Shown: in pieces, positions 1 to 5,946 of the stretch | How positions within the stretch are numbered: the first letter of the stretch is position 1 | Layout of the letters: every line of letters starts with the position of its first letter | Assembly (NCBI GenBank): GCA_023424865.1 | Contig: JAFADM010000116.1 | Span: forward strand, 1-8,698 | Reading direction: 5' to 3' | Length of the DNA: 8,698 nt | From: Bacillota bacterium | GTDB lineage: Bacteria; Bacillota_A; Clostridia; DSM-8532 | Translations under genes and position numbers: made by a program | Notes under the pieces: generated by a model | What the model was told of the DNA's origin: nothing | Seen by the model: only the letters and a program-made list of their open reading frames with translations | The model's database searches: none

Positions 1-2
1 TT

Positions 3-89
3 TGGTGCGAAAGGCGGGATTTGAACCCGCACGTACTTGCGTACACTAGAACCTGAATCTAGCGAGTCTGCCAGTTCCACCACTTTCGC
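3..89 (-). tRNA. tRNA-Leu (anticodon CAG), CCA encoded
   Basis: Read on the minus strand this folds as a complete class II tRNA. The 7-bp acceptor stem GCGAAAG (89–83) pairs with CTTTCGC (13–7), followed by discriminator A (6) and genome-encoded CCA (5–3). The anticodon stem CTAGA/TCTAG (62–58 and 50–46) closes the loop TTCAGGT, which puts anticodon CAG at 55–53 and so reads leucine CUG codons. The T arm is GCGGG/CCCGC around TTCAAAT (30–14). The long variable arm (45–31), with a GTAC/GTAC stem, is the leucine/serine/tyrosine class hallmark and supports leucine. An own promoter lies upstream at 121–149. The four-gene operon ending at 189 is on the same strand 100 bases upstream. Confidence 0.97.
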
Positions 90-120
90 TTAGTGTGTAT
101 CGCCCCTTGGCGCAAGATTT

Positions 121-149
121 AGTATACATGAATTCATATAATGTGACAA
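121..149 (-). promoter_or_regulatory. Strong sigma-A promoter for tRNA-Leu with UP-element-like A/T tract
   Basis: On the minus strand, -35 TTGTCA (149–144) and -10 TATACT (126–121) are separated by exactly 17 bases. Transcription should start near 114, about 25 bases before the tRNA 5' end. Immediately upstream of the -35 (150–190) the minus strand is a run of A and T tracts (AGAAAAAACGAAAAAATG and AAATATTTTT), which resembles the UP elements of stable-RNA promoters. Promoter hexamers and spacing are seen directly; the UP role is inferred. Confidence 0.85.
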
Positions 150-188
150 GACATTTTTTCGTTTTTTCTAAAAATATTTAGCAAAATT

Positions 189-992
189 TTAGCAGTTATT
201 CGTGTTCATCCACTTTTTTTGCGCATTGCTCCACCGCCAATAGATTACGGAGGCAACCCATGAGCGTGGAATTAGTTTTCCAATGAAGGAAAGTGTTTGA
301 TTAAGCCATCCCGGAACATATATCCCTTTTCCGGCAAAAGCACGATTAAGTGTTTTACGGGCAACGACTTCCAGAGGTGTTGTCGTGGCATTTCCCCAGA
401 AGCCCTGGGCAGTTATACCTTCCATTGCTTCTTTCGTTGTCACCATTCCTCCGGGACAGAGTGCAAGCACATTTGCATCCTGAGCTTTAAGCTCCTGCCT
501 TAAGGAGGTGGCAAAATCCAGGATAAAACGCTTGGAAGCCGCGTAGGTGGCTTTAAGCGGCATGGGGAACATGGAAGCAAGGCTTGACACGAAGACGATG
601 GTGAAATGTCCGCCCGCCCTGCGCCTATCCAGAATGGCATGGGTAATACGAAGCGTAGCGGCATTGTTGACGGTAACGATCTTCACGATTTTTTCACGTT
701 CGCGCCCCATAAAGCCACCCTCGAAATCGATTCCGGCGATATTGAGTAGCATATCAAAGCGAAGGGTGTACCTGTCAATAACAGAAAGCATTTCGTCCAC
801 ACTCTCCTCACTGGTGAGATCACATGCTTTTACCGTAACTGTTACGCCGAACTGCCGTTCAAGTCCGCGTTGGATGCAGAGTAAGCCATCCTCGTTAACA
901 TCAGTTAAAAAAAGGTTATACCCGCGATAGCCGCACTCGTTTGCAAGTGCACGGCCAAGGCCTCCGGCGGCGCCGGTAATCATAACATTCAT
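189..992 (-). CDS. Short-chain dehydrogenase/reductase (classical SDR), second of a tandem pair
   Basis: A 267-residue NAD(P)-dependent oxidoreductase of the classical SDR family; the substrate cannot be told from sequence. The Rossmann nucleotide-binding motif TGAAGGLG is at residues 6–13, an acidic CDLT at 57–60 (adenine contact), NIAG at 84–87, the structural/catalytic Asn at 109/110, catalytic Ser137 and the YAASK active site (Tyr150, Lys154), then CPGG at 179–182. The tetrad looks complete, so it should be active. The C-terminal 40 residues (WLNQTLSFIGKLIPRSWVAS and a basic tail) are hydrophobic and could associate with the membrane. The ATG start has AAGGAGG (1006–1000) seven bases upstream and overlaps the TGA of the preceding dehydrogenase as ATGA, implying translational coupling. 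It is the last gene of the PadR-led operon. The family SDR of this kind is often annotated DltE/YqjQ-like; that is only a resemblance. Confidence 0.93.
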   Translation of the reverse strand: MNVMITGAAGGLGRALANECGYRGYNLFLTDVNEDGLLCIQRGLERQFGVTVTVKACDLTSEESVDEMLSVIDRYTLRFDMLLNIAGIDFEGGFMGREREKIVKIVTVNNAATLRITHAILDRRRAGGHFTIVFVSSLASMFPMPLKATYAASKRFILDFATSLRQELKAQDANVLALCPGGMVTTKEAMEGITAQGFWGNATTTPLEVVARKTLNRAFAGKGIYVPGWLNQTLSFIGKLIPRSWVASVIYWRWSNAQKKWMNTNNC

Positions 993-1849
993 GCAGTTGC
1001 CTCCTTATCGTAACAAACACCACATAACTTCTCGCTCAGCACAAACAATCTTTCGGCGTTTTCGTCCGTCACCTGTTTACTGTAAGTTTTTTCTTCACAG
1101 AGATGATAATAGAGTCCCCGGGGCGGGTACTTTTGCTCACAAAGGAAAGCATAAGTTTGGGCTGAGACTGACGGCGACACGCCATATCGTCTGCGAAGTG
1201 TCCAAATGAAGTTTACAAGGGCGCCCGTTTTCTTGTTTCCAATATCTGTGTTGACAAGTCCGGGATCTATAACATAGGCATGGACACCTGATGACGCATA
1301 ACGATCATTGAAGCCCTTTGCAAATAAAATATCGCACAGCTTGGATTGCTTGTAGGCGGTCAGCGGATTGTAGCCGCGCCTCAGCATAATATCGTGCCAG
1401 CGTACCTTAATACCCTTGTGAGACTCACTGCCTGTTATGATTATCCGGCCTTTAGCCCTTTGAATAAGTGGCATAAGTTGATGGGTAAGAAGGAAAACAG
1501 CCAGGTAATTGAGGGCGAATTGGTGTTCATACCCCTCATCCGTTGTCATATACCAGCTGCGGACGCAGCCCGCGTTGTTGATAAGGGCAAAGAGCTGGCC
1601 ATCACAGTTTTCGTTCAGGTAAGCGGTAATTTCTCCAGCCACCCGAAACACCTCCCGCTGCTGCATTAAATCGGCCATAAAGTAAATAATCTTTGCATCC
1701 GGGTTTTCAAACAGAATTTTTTCCATGGCCTTGTCGCAGTTCTCCTTGCTGTGTCCGATTCCGAGAACATGGTATCCTTTATGAGCCAAAATGCGTGCAG
1801 TTTCCAGACCGATGCCGGAAGTAGCACCAGTAATTACAATAGTATTCAT
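989..1849 (-). CDS. Short-chain dehydrogenase/reductase (retinol-dehydrogenase-like SDR)
   Basis: A 286-residue SDR oxidoreductase, probably cytoplasmic or peripheral at the membrane. The cofactor loop TGATSGIG is at residues 7–14, Asp60 follows the third strand, NNAG is at 91–94, Asn114 lies in the NYL helix motif, Ser141 in ITGSESH, and the catalytic YKQSK has Tyr166 and Lys170. DPGLVNTDI (195–203) matches the segment after the active site in retinol dehydrogenase/WW-oxidoreductase-like SDRs, and the insertion between Ser and Tyr (SHKGIKVRWHDIML) also fits that group rather than the neighbour's. The two dehydrogenases therefore look like different subfamilies, not a recent duplication. The start is fixed by GGAGGAGG (1863–1856) six bases before ATG. 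The gene follows the HAAS gene after a 113-base gap and overlaps the next dehydrogenase by four bases. The substrate is unknown. Confidence 0.93.
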   Translation of the reverse strand: MNTIVITGATSGIGLETARILAHKGYHVLGIGHSKENCDKAMEKILFENPDAKIIYFMADLMQQREVFRVAGEITAYLNENCDGQLFALINNAGCVRSWYMTTDEGYEHQFALNYLAVFLLTHQLMPLIQRAKGRIIITGSESHKGIKVRWHDIMLRRGYNPLTAYKQSKLCDILFAKGFNDRYASSGVHAYVIDPGLVNTDIGNKKTGALVNFIWTLRRRYGVSPSVSAQTYAFLCEQKYPPRGLYYHLCEEKTYSKQVTDENAERLFVLSEKLCGVCYDKEATA

Positions 1850-1852
1850 TTT

Positions 1853-1873
1853 TTACCTCCTCCATAAGCTCAT
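1853..1873 (-). other. Possible six-codon leader ORF overlapping the dehydrogenase ribosome binding site
   Basis: Minus-strand ATG at 1873, then AGC TTA TGG AGG AGG and TAA (1855–1853), encoding MSLWRR. AAGG (1884–1881) sits seven bases before its ATG. The two AGG codons are themselves the Shine-Dalgarno sequence of the dehydrogenase gene, and its stop is three bases before that gene's ATG. It could couple or gate translation, but such a short frame may be chance. Confidence 0.2.
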
Positions 1874-1962
1874 TAAACTGCCTTCATGCCAACTTCGAGT
1901 GCAATGAGGCAAAGAATGCAAATTGAGTTTGATTCCTCTGCCGCCACCCGCGGAAAATGTTT

Positions 1963-2694
1963 TCAATAAGCGCCCTGATATCCGAACCAGCCCCATGCGT
2001 GCCAGAAACCGAGAGCGCCGGAGGAAATAATAGATAAAATTATCCCCAATACGAAAAAAGCAGCAAACAGGGCAAGAGAGACGAGAGCAATGGACCGTAT
2101 ACGGCGATTTGTCTTGGGTGCAAGCTGAGGATGAATGGCATAGGACGGCAGAACCGTATTTCCGAAGGCCGCCGCCATGGCATTGTGATGAAACCGGCCA
2201 AAGGAGCGCATAAGCTGACGCACAAATGCGGCAAAGTAGACACAGCCGGCAGCCGTGAGAACAGCCAGAGCAGCCATAGACAGGCCGAATACCGTTCCGC
2301 ACCAATAGGGTATAGGCGGTATGAGAGAATAGATGTTAAGTCCGCCAAATAAGCAGACGGCAACGACGCCGCAGGCCAGGGAGAAGACAGCCATAATGAC
2401 GCCCCACGCCATAAGGAGCGCAAAGAAAAGGCCTGCAAAAAAATCTATAAAGCAAAGCCCAATGACCGTAGTGATTCTTTTGCCGCCGCTTTTTGGAGCA
2501 ACAATACCGCTTTCAAATTGAGAGGCAAGTAAAATGGGGTCTCCCAGTTTTACCGCTATTTCTTCCTCGGAAAAACCGTCGGCCATTTTAAAGGCGAAAT
2601 GCTGTTCATATTCGCTGATGATTTCGTCGGCATCGATGACCTTATTTTTGCTCAGCTCATCTCCCAGCTTTGTTAAAAAATCATTCTTTCTCAT
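1963..2694 (-). CDS. HAAS-domain (DUF1700) integral membrane protein, partner of PadR
   Basis: A 243-residue protein with an N-terminal cytoplasmic HAAS-type domain (about 1–65) followed by four predicted membrane segments (about 75–95, 97–118, 131–156 and 201–223). Diagnostic features of the DUF1700/HAAS family are the opening MRKNDFLTKLGDEL, the Y-E-Q-H-F helix near 29–33, and GFSEEEIAVKLGDP (40–53) followed by ILLASQFES. In Bacillota these genes usually sit directly after a padR gene, as here; the HAAS domain is thought to signal to, or with, the repressor. The start was placed at the ATG at 2694 because GGAGG (2708–2704) is nine bases away; the in-frame ATG at 2700 is only three bases from it, and upstream codons lie within padR. 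It overlaps padR by 14 bases. The usual DUF4097 third gene is absent; dehydrogenases follow instead. Confidence 0.88.
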   Translation of the reverse strand: MRKNDFLTKLGDELSKNKVIDADEIISEYEQHFAFKMADGFSEEEIAVKLGDPILLASQFESGIVAPKSGGKRITTVIGLCFIDFFAGLFFALLMAWGVIMAVFSLACGVVAVCLFGGLNIYSLIPPIPYWCGTVFGLSMAALAVLTAAGCVYFAAFVRQLMRSFGRFHHNAMAAAFGNTVLPSYAIHPQLAPKTNRRIRSIALVSLALFAAFFVLGIILSIISSGALGFWHAWGWFGYQGAY

Positions 2695-3007
2695 TATCAT
2701 CTTCCTCCAATAAGGTTTCGATCGTTCGGGCAAAATTCAGGTATTCGGCCCGTTCCTTTTTATAGGTCTCCCGCCCAAGGCTTGTAAGAGAATAATATTT
2801 GCGGGGCGGGCCGCCGCTTTCCTCTTGCAGGTAGGTGTTGAGAAGCCCGTCGCTTTTCAGCTTTCTTAAAATGGGATAGACCGTGCCGTCGGAAATATCA
2901 ATATGGTTTGAAAGGTACTCCGAGATTTCATAACCATAGCAGTCACGCTTAATTAGTAAGGACAATACGCACAGCTCCAGCACACCTTTCTTGTATTGTG
3001 TGTTCAC
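2681..3007 (-). CDS. PadR-family transcriptional repressor
   Basis: A 108-residue winged-helix DNA-binding protein of the short PadR (subfamily 2) type, dimeric and cytoplasmic. It shows the family pattern: KKGVLELCVLSLL (6–18), YGYEI (24–28), the recognition region SDGTVYPILRKLKSDGLL (39–56), the wing with GGPPRKYYSLT (65–75), then a C-terminal helix for dimerisation ending in acidic residues. The start codon is GTG (3007–3005), with GGAGG (3018–3014) six bases upstream. It is the first gene of a four-gene operon and overlaps the HAAS gene by 14 bases. PadR proteins of this size generally repress their own operon; the inverted repeat over the -10 box just upstream (3049–3070) fits that. The inducing signal is unknown, though the membrane-bound HAAS partner suggests an envelope or small-molecule cue. 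Confidence 0.95.
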   Translation of the reverse strand: MNTQYKKGVLELCVLSLLIKRDCYGYEISEYLSNHIDISDGTVYPILRKLKSDGLLNTYLQEESGGPPRKYYSLTSLGRETYKKERAEYLNFARTIETLLEEDDNEKE

Positions 3008-3048
3008 TTACATCCTCCATTTGTAGCCTTAAAGTATCGTTTAAAGAT

Positions 3049-3070
3049 TACTATTATATTATAAATAGTA
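3049..3070. promoter_or_regulatory. Candidate PadR operator (inverted repeat on the -10 box)
   Basis: TACTATT (3049–3055) and AATAGTA (3064–3070) are perfect 7-base inverted arms around an 8-base A/T centre, and the whole element covers the -10 hexamer. PadR operators are typically A/T-rich dyads of this size at their own promoter. A looser dyad, AGTA (3033–3036) with TACT (3049–3052), lies next to it and could mark a second half-site. The repeat is seen directly; binding by the adjacent PadR is inferred. Confidence 0.6.
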
Positions 3071-3087
3071 GTGAATTAAACTGTCAA
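3058..3087 (-). promoter_or_regulatory. Consensus sigma-A promoter of the padR operon
   Basis: On the minus strand, TTGACA (3087–3082) and TATAAT (3063–3058) are both perfect matches to the sigma-A consensus, separated by 18 bases. Transcription should begin near 3051, about 44 bases before the padR GTG. So strong a promoter makes sense only if it is repressed; see the overlapping inverted repeat. Confidence 0.85.
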
Positions 3088-3116
3088 GTTAGACAATGAT
3101 TAAAAAGAAATTAGCA

Positions 3117-3131
3117 AGCCTTCATAAGGCT
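3117..3131 (+). other. Small perfect hairpin AGCCTT-CAT-AAGGCT
   Basis: A 6-bp stem with a 3-base loop in the non-coding region between the divergent padR operon and the toroid gene. The same AAGGCT recurs at 3155–3160 and AGGCT at 3164–3168 in the 5' arm of the downstream terminator, so AGCCTT could pair with any of the three. Whether it is transcribed on the plus strand is not known. Confidence 0.4.
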
Positions 3132-3160
3132 GACAGCGCAATGGAGAAAAATCCAAGGCT

Positions 3161-3207
3161 ATCAGGCTAAAAAGATGCGGTGCCGTATCCTTTTAGCCTG
3201 ATTTTTT
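3161..3207 (+). terminator. Strong intrinsic terminator reading on the plus strand
   Basis: ATCAGGCTAAAA (3161–3172) pairs perfectly over 12 bases with TTTTAGCCTGAT (3191–3202), and the inner segment can add GAT/ATC and CGG/CCG pairs. Six T residues (3202–3207) follow on the plus strand. The minus-strand exit has no immediate T run, so the orientation is plus. No plus-strand gene precedes it in the window: it stands 94 bases in front of the toroid gene start, so it is either an attenuator in that gene's leader, the end of a small RNA, or a relic. Confidence 0.75.
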
Positions 3208-3222
3208 ATGATATACTTTTAA

Positions 3223-3242
3223 AGAACAGCTTGTTCTATACT
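3223..3242 (+). promoter_or_regulatory. Perfect palindrome AGAACA-GCT-TGTTCT overlapping a possible -10 box
   Basis: AGAACA (3223–3228) and TGTTCT (3232–3237) form a perfect 15-bp dyad. TATACT (3237–3242) begins on its last base and could be the -10 box of the toroid gene, giving a leader of about 50 bases; however, no good -35 lies 17 bases upstream (TACTTT at 3214). A second TATACT is at 3212–3217. The dyad is likely an operator of some repressor. It is not a proper LexA box because the GAAC/GTTC spacing is five bases, not four. Confidence 0.4.
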
Positions 3243-3300
3243 TCTATGCTGCCCCTATCACCTATGAAAATTTAGTAAAATGATCCGTAGGAAGGTTTTA

Positions 3301-4173
3301 ATGGATACTGCCTTAGAATTAAGGATTGCTTTTGAAAAAAACAATCCTTTGAGTGAAACTGAAATTTGCCGCCTGCTAAACCAATCGCAACTGGTCGGCA
3401 AGCTCACTGGAGATTTTATAGATAACCCTTTGTTTGCTGTGTTTCGGGTTATGGGGCTGAGCGAAATTCCATTTATTGAAAGACTCTCTTATACCAAAAA
3501 TTTAATAGATTACATCAACCAAAGCATTGCCACACCGGAAGGCTTTGCATGCTTAGGCGGGATAAAAGAAATTGTCCCCTGCTACAATGCCATGCTGCTT
3601 GAAGCCTATTGCCGCCTTGGCCTTGCTGCCGGTAAAGAAGCACAGGCCGCTTTAAGCTGGATTGAACATTATCAGCTTTTTGAACGCAATCAAACCACCT
3701 CATGGCCTCACAAGGGTATCTGCAAGCACGGTGGCTGCCTTGGGAAAACGCCCTGTTATATTGGAATCGGTAAAACAGTTCGTGCACTTGTAACCTATTC
3801 AGAATATTTCAAGCACGAAAATCCGGATGTGGAGAATCTTCTTATGCAGGGCATAGGTTATATGCTTCGACATAAAATGTACCGGCGCTTGACCGACGGA
3901 AAACCAATCTGCCCGCATATCACGGATATTATGATTCCCCAAAGCTACGCGCTTTCTCTTACGGATTTAGCTTATATCGTTGGAAAAAGGCGGTTGGCAT
4001 CCGAACCGGACTGCGCTCCCCTGCTACGTTTGATTCAGGAAAAACGAACGGGAGAAAACCAGTGGAAGGTTGATTATCTTTATAACTACAAGGGGTATGT
4101 CGGCTTTGAAACAAGGCGAAAAGCAGCGGAGTGGATTTCAGCCTTGTTTCCCCTATGGCTGTATGACGTGTAG
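3301..4173 (+). CDS. Alpha/alpha-toroid (prenyltransferase/squalene-cyclase-like) protein, function unknown
   Basis: A 290-residue, mostly helical soluble protein without signal peptide or membrane segment. ATG 3301 is chosen because AGGAAGG (3289–3295) is five bases upstream; the ATG at 3280 has no such site. The central block GKTPCYIGIGKTVRALVTYSE, a later GIGYMLRHKMYRR and a C-terminal YNYKGYVGFE...KAAEWISALFPLWL follow the pattern of a widespread toroid family often auto-annotated 'nitrogen fixation protein NifH' or 'squalene cyclase', names that do not reflect proven function. It lacks nitrogenase motifs (no Walker P-loop). A cluster of Cys/His (HKGICKHGGCLGKTPC, with a further CPHITD) could bind zinc, as the related prenyltransferase fold does, but this is speculation. 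It stands alone, convergent with the ABC genes (24 bases apart). Product confidence is moderate; that it is a gene is clear. Confidence 0.8.
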   Translation: MDTALELRIAFEKNNPLSETEICRLLNQSQLVGKLTGDFIDNPLFAVFRVMGLSEIPFIERLSYTKNLIDYINQSIATPEGFACLGGIKEIVPCYNAMLLEAYCRLGLAAGKEAQAALSWIEHYQLFERNQTTSWPHKGICKHGGCLGKTPCYIGIGKTVRALVTYSEYFKHENPDVENLLMQGIGYMLRHKMYRRLTDGKPICPHITDIMIPQSYALSLTDLAYIVGKRRLASEPDCAPLLRLIQEKRTGENQWKVDYLYNYKGYVGFETRRKAAEWISALFPLWLYDV

Positions 4174-4197
4174 TAAGCCTAATGGGAATTGTGCTTC

Positions 4198-5946
4198 TTA
4201 CACAATCCTCCACCCTTCCGCCTTTTCCCGTATTTGAATAAAGCTCCGGTAAACGCCTTCCTGCTCTAAAAGAGCTTCATGGGTGCCCCTTTGCACCACG
4301 GCTCCGTTGTCCAGCACCAGAATCTGGTCGGCCTTTTCAATGGTAGCCAGCCGGTGAGCAATGATAATAATGGTTTTCCCCCTCACCAGGGCAGAAATGG
4401 CCTGCTGGATTTCTTGCTCGTTCTCCGGGTCGATGCTGGCGGTAGCTTCATCAAGAATGATAATGGGCGCGTCCTTGAGCATGGCTCTGGCAATTGAAAT
4501 ACGCTGCTTTTCACCGCCGGACAGGGTATTTCCTCCCTCACCTATCATCGTGTCGTAGCCGTCGGGCAAAGCCATGATAAAATCATGGCAGCGTGCGGCT
4601 TTTGCAGCCGCCGTTATTTCTTCCTCCTTCGCCTCCGGCTTTCCGAAGCGAATGTTGTTCCGGATAGTGTCGTTGAACAAATAAACATTTTGAAACACCA
4701 TGGAAATGTTGGAAAGCAGGCTGTCGCAGCGGAACCTGCGCACATCATGCCCTCCGACGGTGATTGTACCGGAAGCCACATCATAGAAGCGGGCAATCAG
4801 GCTGCAAATGGTGCTTTTGCCGCTGCCGGAAGGACCGACTATTGCCGTGGTGGTGTTTGGCAGAATATCAAATGATACGTCATGCAAGACCTCCCTCTCC
4901 CCGTAGGAGAAGGAAACATGCTCAAATCGGATATCATACCGGTCAATGGGGATATCTGCCCCATCCTTATCAAGATAGGTTTCCTTTTTTAATTCCTCCA
5001 GCCTGTCCAGCACCACATCAATGACAGACAGGATGTGGGCGGCGTCATTGACGGATTCCACCCCGCCGAAAAGGGTGAAAGAGAACATGGAAATCATTAT
5101 TAAATATGTAAATTGCAGCTGGCCGTTTAAAGCCTGCCACGCAGAAACCATCACCAGCGCCACCGCTGCCGCCTTTAAAAAGAGCAGGTGCAGGCAGTTC
5201 CAGGGAACAAACCCAAATTCGTTGCGAATACGGATTTTTTTATTGTCCCGGCTCGCCTGTCGAAACCGCTGGACGGAAACCCCCTCCTGCCCAAAGGATT
5301 TTACCACTGAAAGTCCGTGAACATATTCAACGGCCGCCCCGGACAAATTCTCCTGGGCCGTGTGGGTGACAGGCGCTGTGTAAGAGCTCTGCCTGCCGAT
5401 GCCCCGCAGCGCAAAAGCCGACAGGATGACGCCGGCAAGAGCGATTAGCGCTGCAAGGGGAGAAAAAATCCCAATACAGCTGATGATCGCAATTACTTGA
5501 ATATAGCCGTTGACTACGGAATCGATTACCTTCATGCCGTGGAGCTCCAGCATGGACAGCTCTGTGGTCAGAGCAGCCAGAATGTCGCCGATATTGTTTT
5601 TAGCAAAATAGCCCAGGGAAACACGCTTTAAAATGTCTCCTATTTCCACCCGCTGCTCGGCGCCGATTTCGTGGCCGATACTCTCCTGCAGGCGGTTCTT
5701 CCAATAGGAAAAGAAGAAGCGGAGCAGTACCAGCAGCATAATAAGCCCGAAGCAAATTAAGACAAGCCCACTGTCAACAGGAACGCCTCCCTTACTGTTT
5801 TGTATGATTTTATCCAATGCCCAGGCCGCCACCATCACTGGCCCCGCAGTGCACCATGCCGACAGGAAGGAACAGAAAAAACCCAGGTACAGCCGGGCGC
5901 GATAAGCTTTCGCCCATATCATAATTCTTCTTATTGTTTTAAACAT
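4198..5946 (-). CDS. ABC half-transporter, exporter fold (YbtP/IrtA-like), membrane plus ATPase domains
   Basis: A 582-residue half-transporter with an N-terminal six-helix exporter-type membrane domain (about 1–310) and a C-terminal ATPase domain. Walker A GPSGSGKST is at 371–379, Q-loop Gln419, signature LSGGE 475–479, Walker B ending in Asp499-Glu500, D-loop SIDPE, and switch His531; all are intact, so it should hydrolyse ATP. It works as a heterodimer with the upstream ABC protein. Features such as FAKNNIGDILAALTTELSMLE and ATASIDPENE resemble one half of the YbtPQ/IrtAB group, which carry metal-siderophores inward despite an exporter fold; no SIP reductase domain is fused. The start at 5946 has AAGGAGGG (5962–5955) eight bases upstream; the ATG at 5952 is only two bases away. 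It overlaps the upstream gene by eight bases, so translation is coupled. Substrate is inferred, not shown. Confidence 0.93.
   Translation of the reverse strand: MFKTIRRIMIWAKAYRARLYLGFFCSFLSAWCTAGPVMVAAWALDKIIQNSKGGVPVDSGLVLICFGLIMLLVLLRFFFSYWKNRLQESIGHEIGAEQRVEIGDILKRVSLGYFAKNNIGDILAALTTELSMLELHGMKVIDSVVNGYIQVIAIISCIGIFSPLAALIALAGVILSAFALRGIGRQSSYTAPVTHTAQENLSGAAVEYVHGLSVVKSFGQEGVSVQRFRQASRDNKKIRIRNEFGFVPWNCLHLLFLKAAAVALVMVSAWQALNGQLQFTYLIMISMFSFTLFGGVESVNDAAHILSVIDVVLDRLEELKKETYLDKDGADIPIDRYDIRFEHVSFSYGEREVLHDVSFDILPNTTTAIVGPSGSGKSTICSLIARFYDVASGTITVGGHDVRRFRCDSLLSNISMVFQNVYLFNDTIRNNIRFGKPEAKEEEITAAAKAARCHDFIMALPDGYDTMIGEGGNTLSGGEKQRISIARAMLKDAPIIILDEATASIDPENEQEIQQAISALVRGKTIIIIAHRLATIEKADQILVLDNGAVVQRGTHEALLEQEGVYRSFIQIREKAEGWRIV

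Noticed and set aside
160..190. Terminator after the last dehydrogenase
   Set aside because: The only dyads (CTAAA/TTTAG, AAAATTTT) are weak and pure A/T, and no T run follows on the minus strand.
1853..2305. A 150-codon open frame overlapping the end of the HAAS gene
   Set aside because: It is out of frame with the clear HAAS coding sequence, has a Cys/Arg/Ser-rich composition typical of a shadow frame, and no ribosome site.
3117..3207. T-box riboswitch (GGTGCCG in the terminator loop recalls TGGNACCGCG)
   Set aside because: The segment lies in the hairpin loop rather than the antiterminator position, the match is poor, no specifier stem of adequate length is present, and the downstream gene is not an amino-acid gene.
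3223..3237. LexA/DinR SOS box
   Set aside because: The Gram-positive box needs GAAC-N4-GTTC; here the spacing is five bases and the flanking C/G are missing.
3301..4173. Annotation as nitrogenase iron protein NifH
   Set aside because: The protein has no P-loop or switch motifs of NifH; that name is a known database misannotation of the toroid family.
4184..4210. Bidirectional terminator between the convergent toroid and ABC genes
   Set aside because: ATTGTG/CACAAT can form a 6-bp stem with weak extension, but there is no T run on either strand and one arm is coding.
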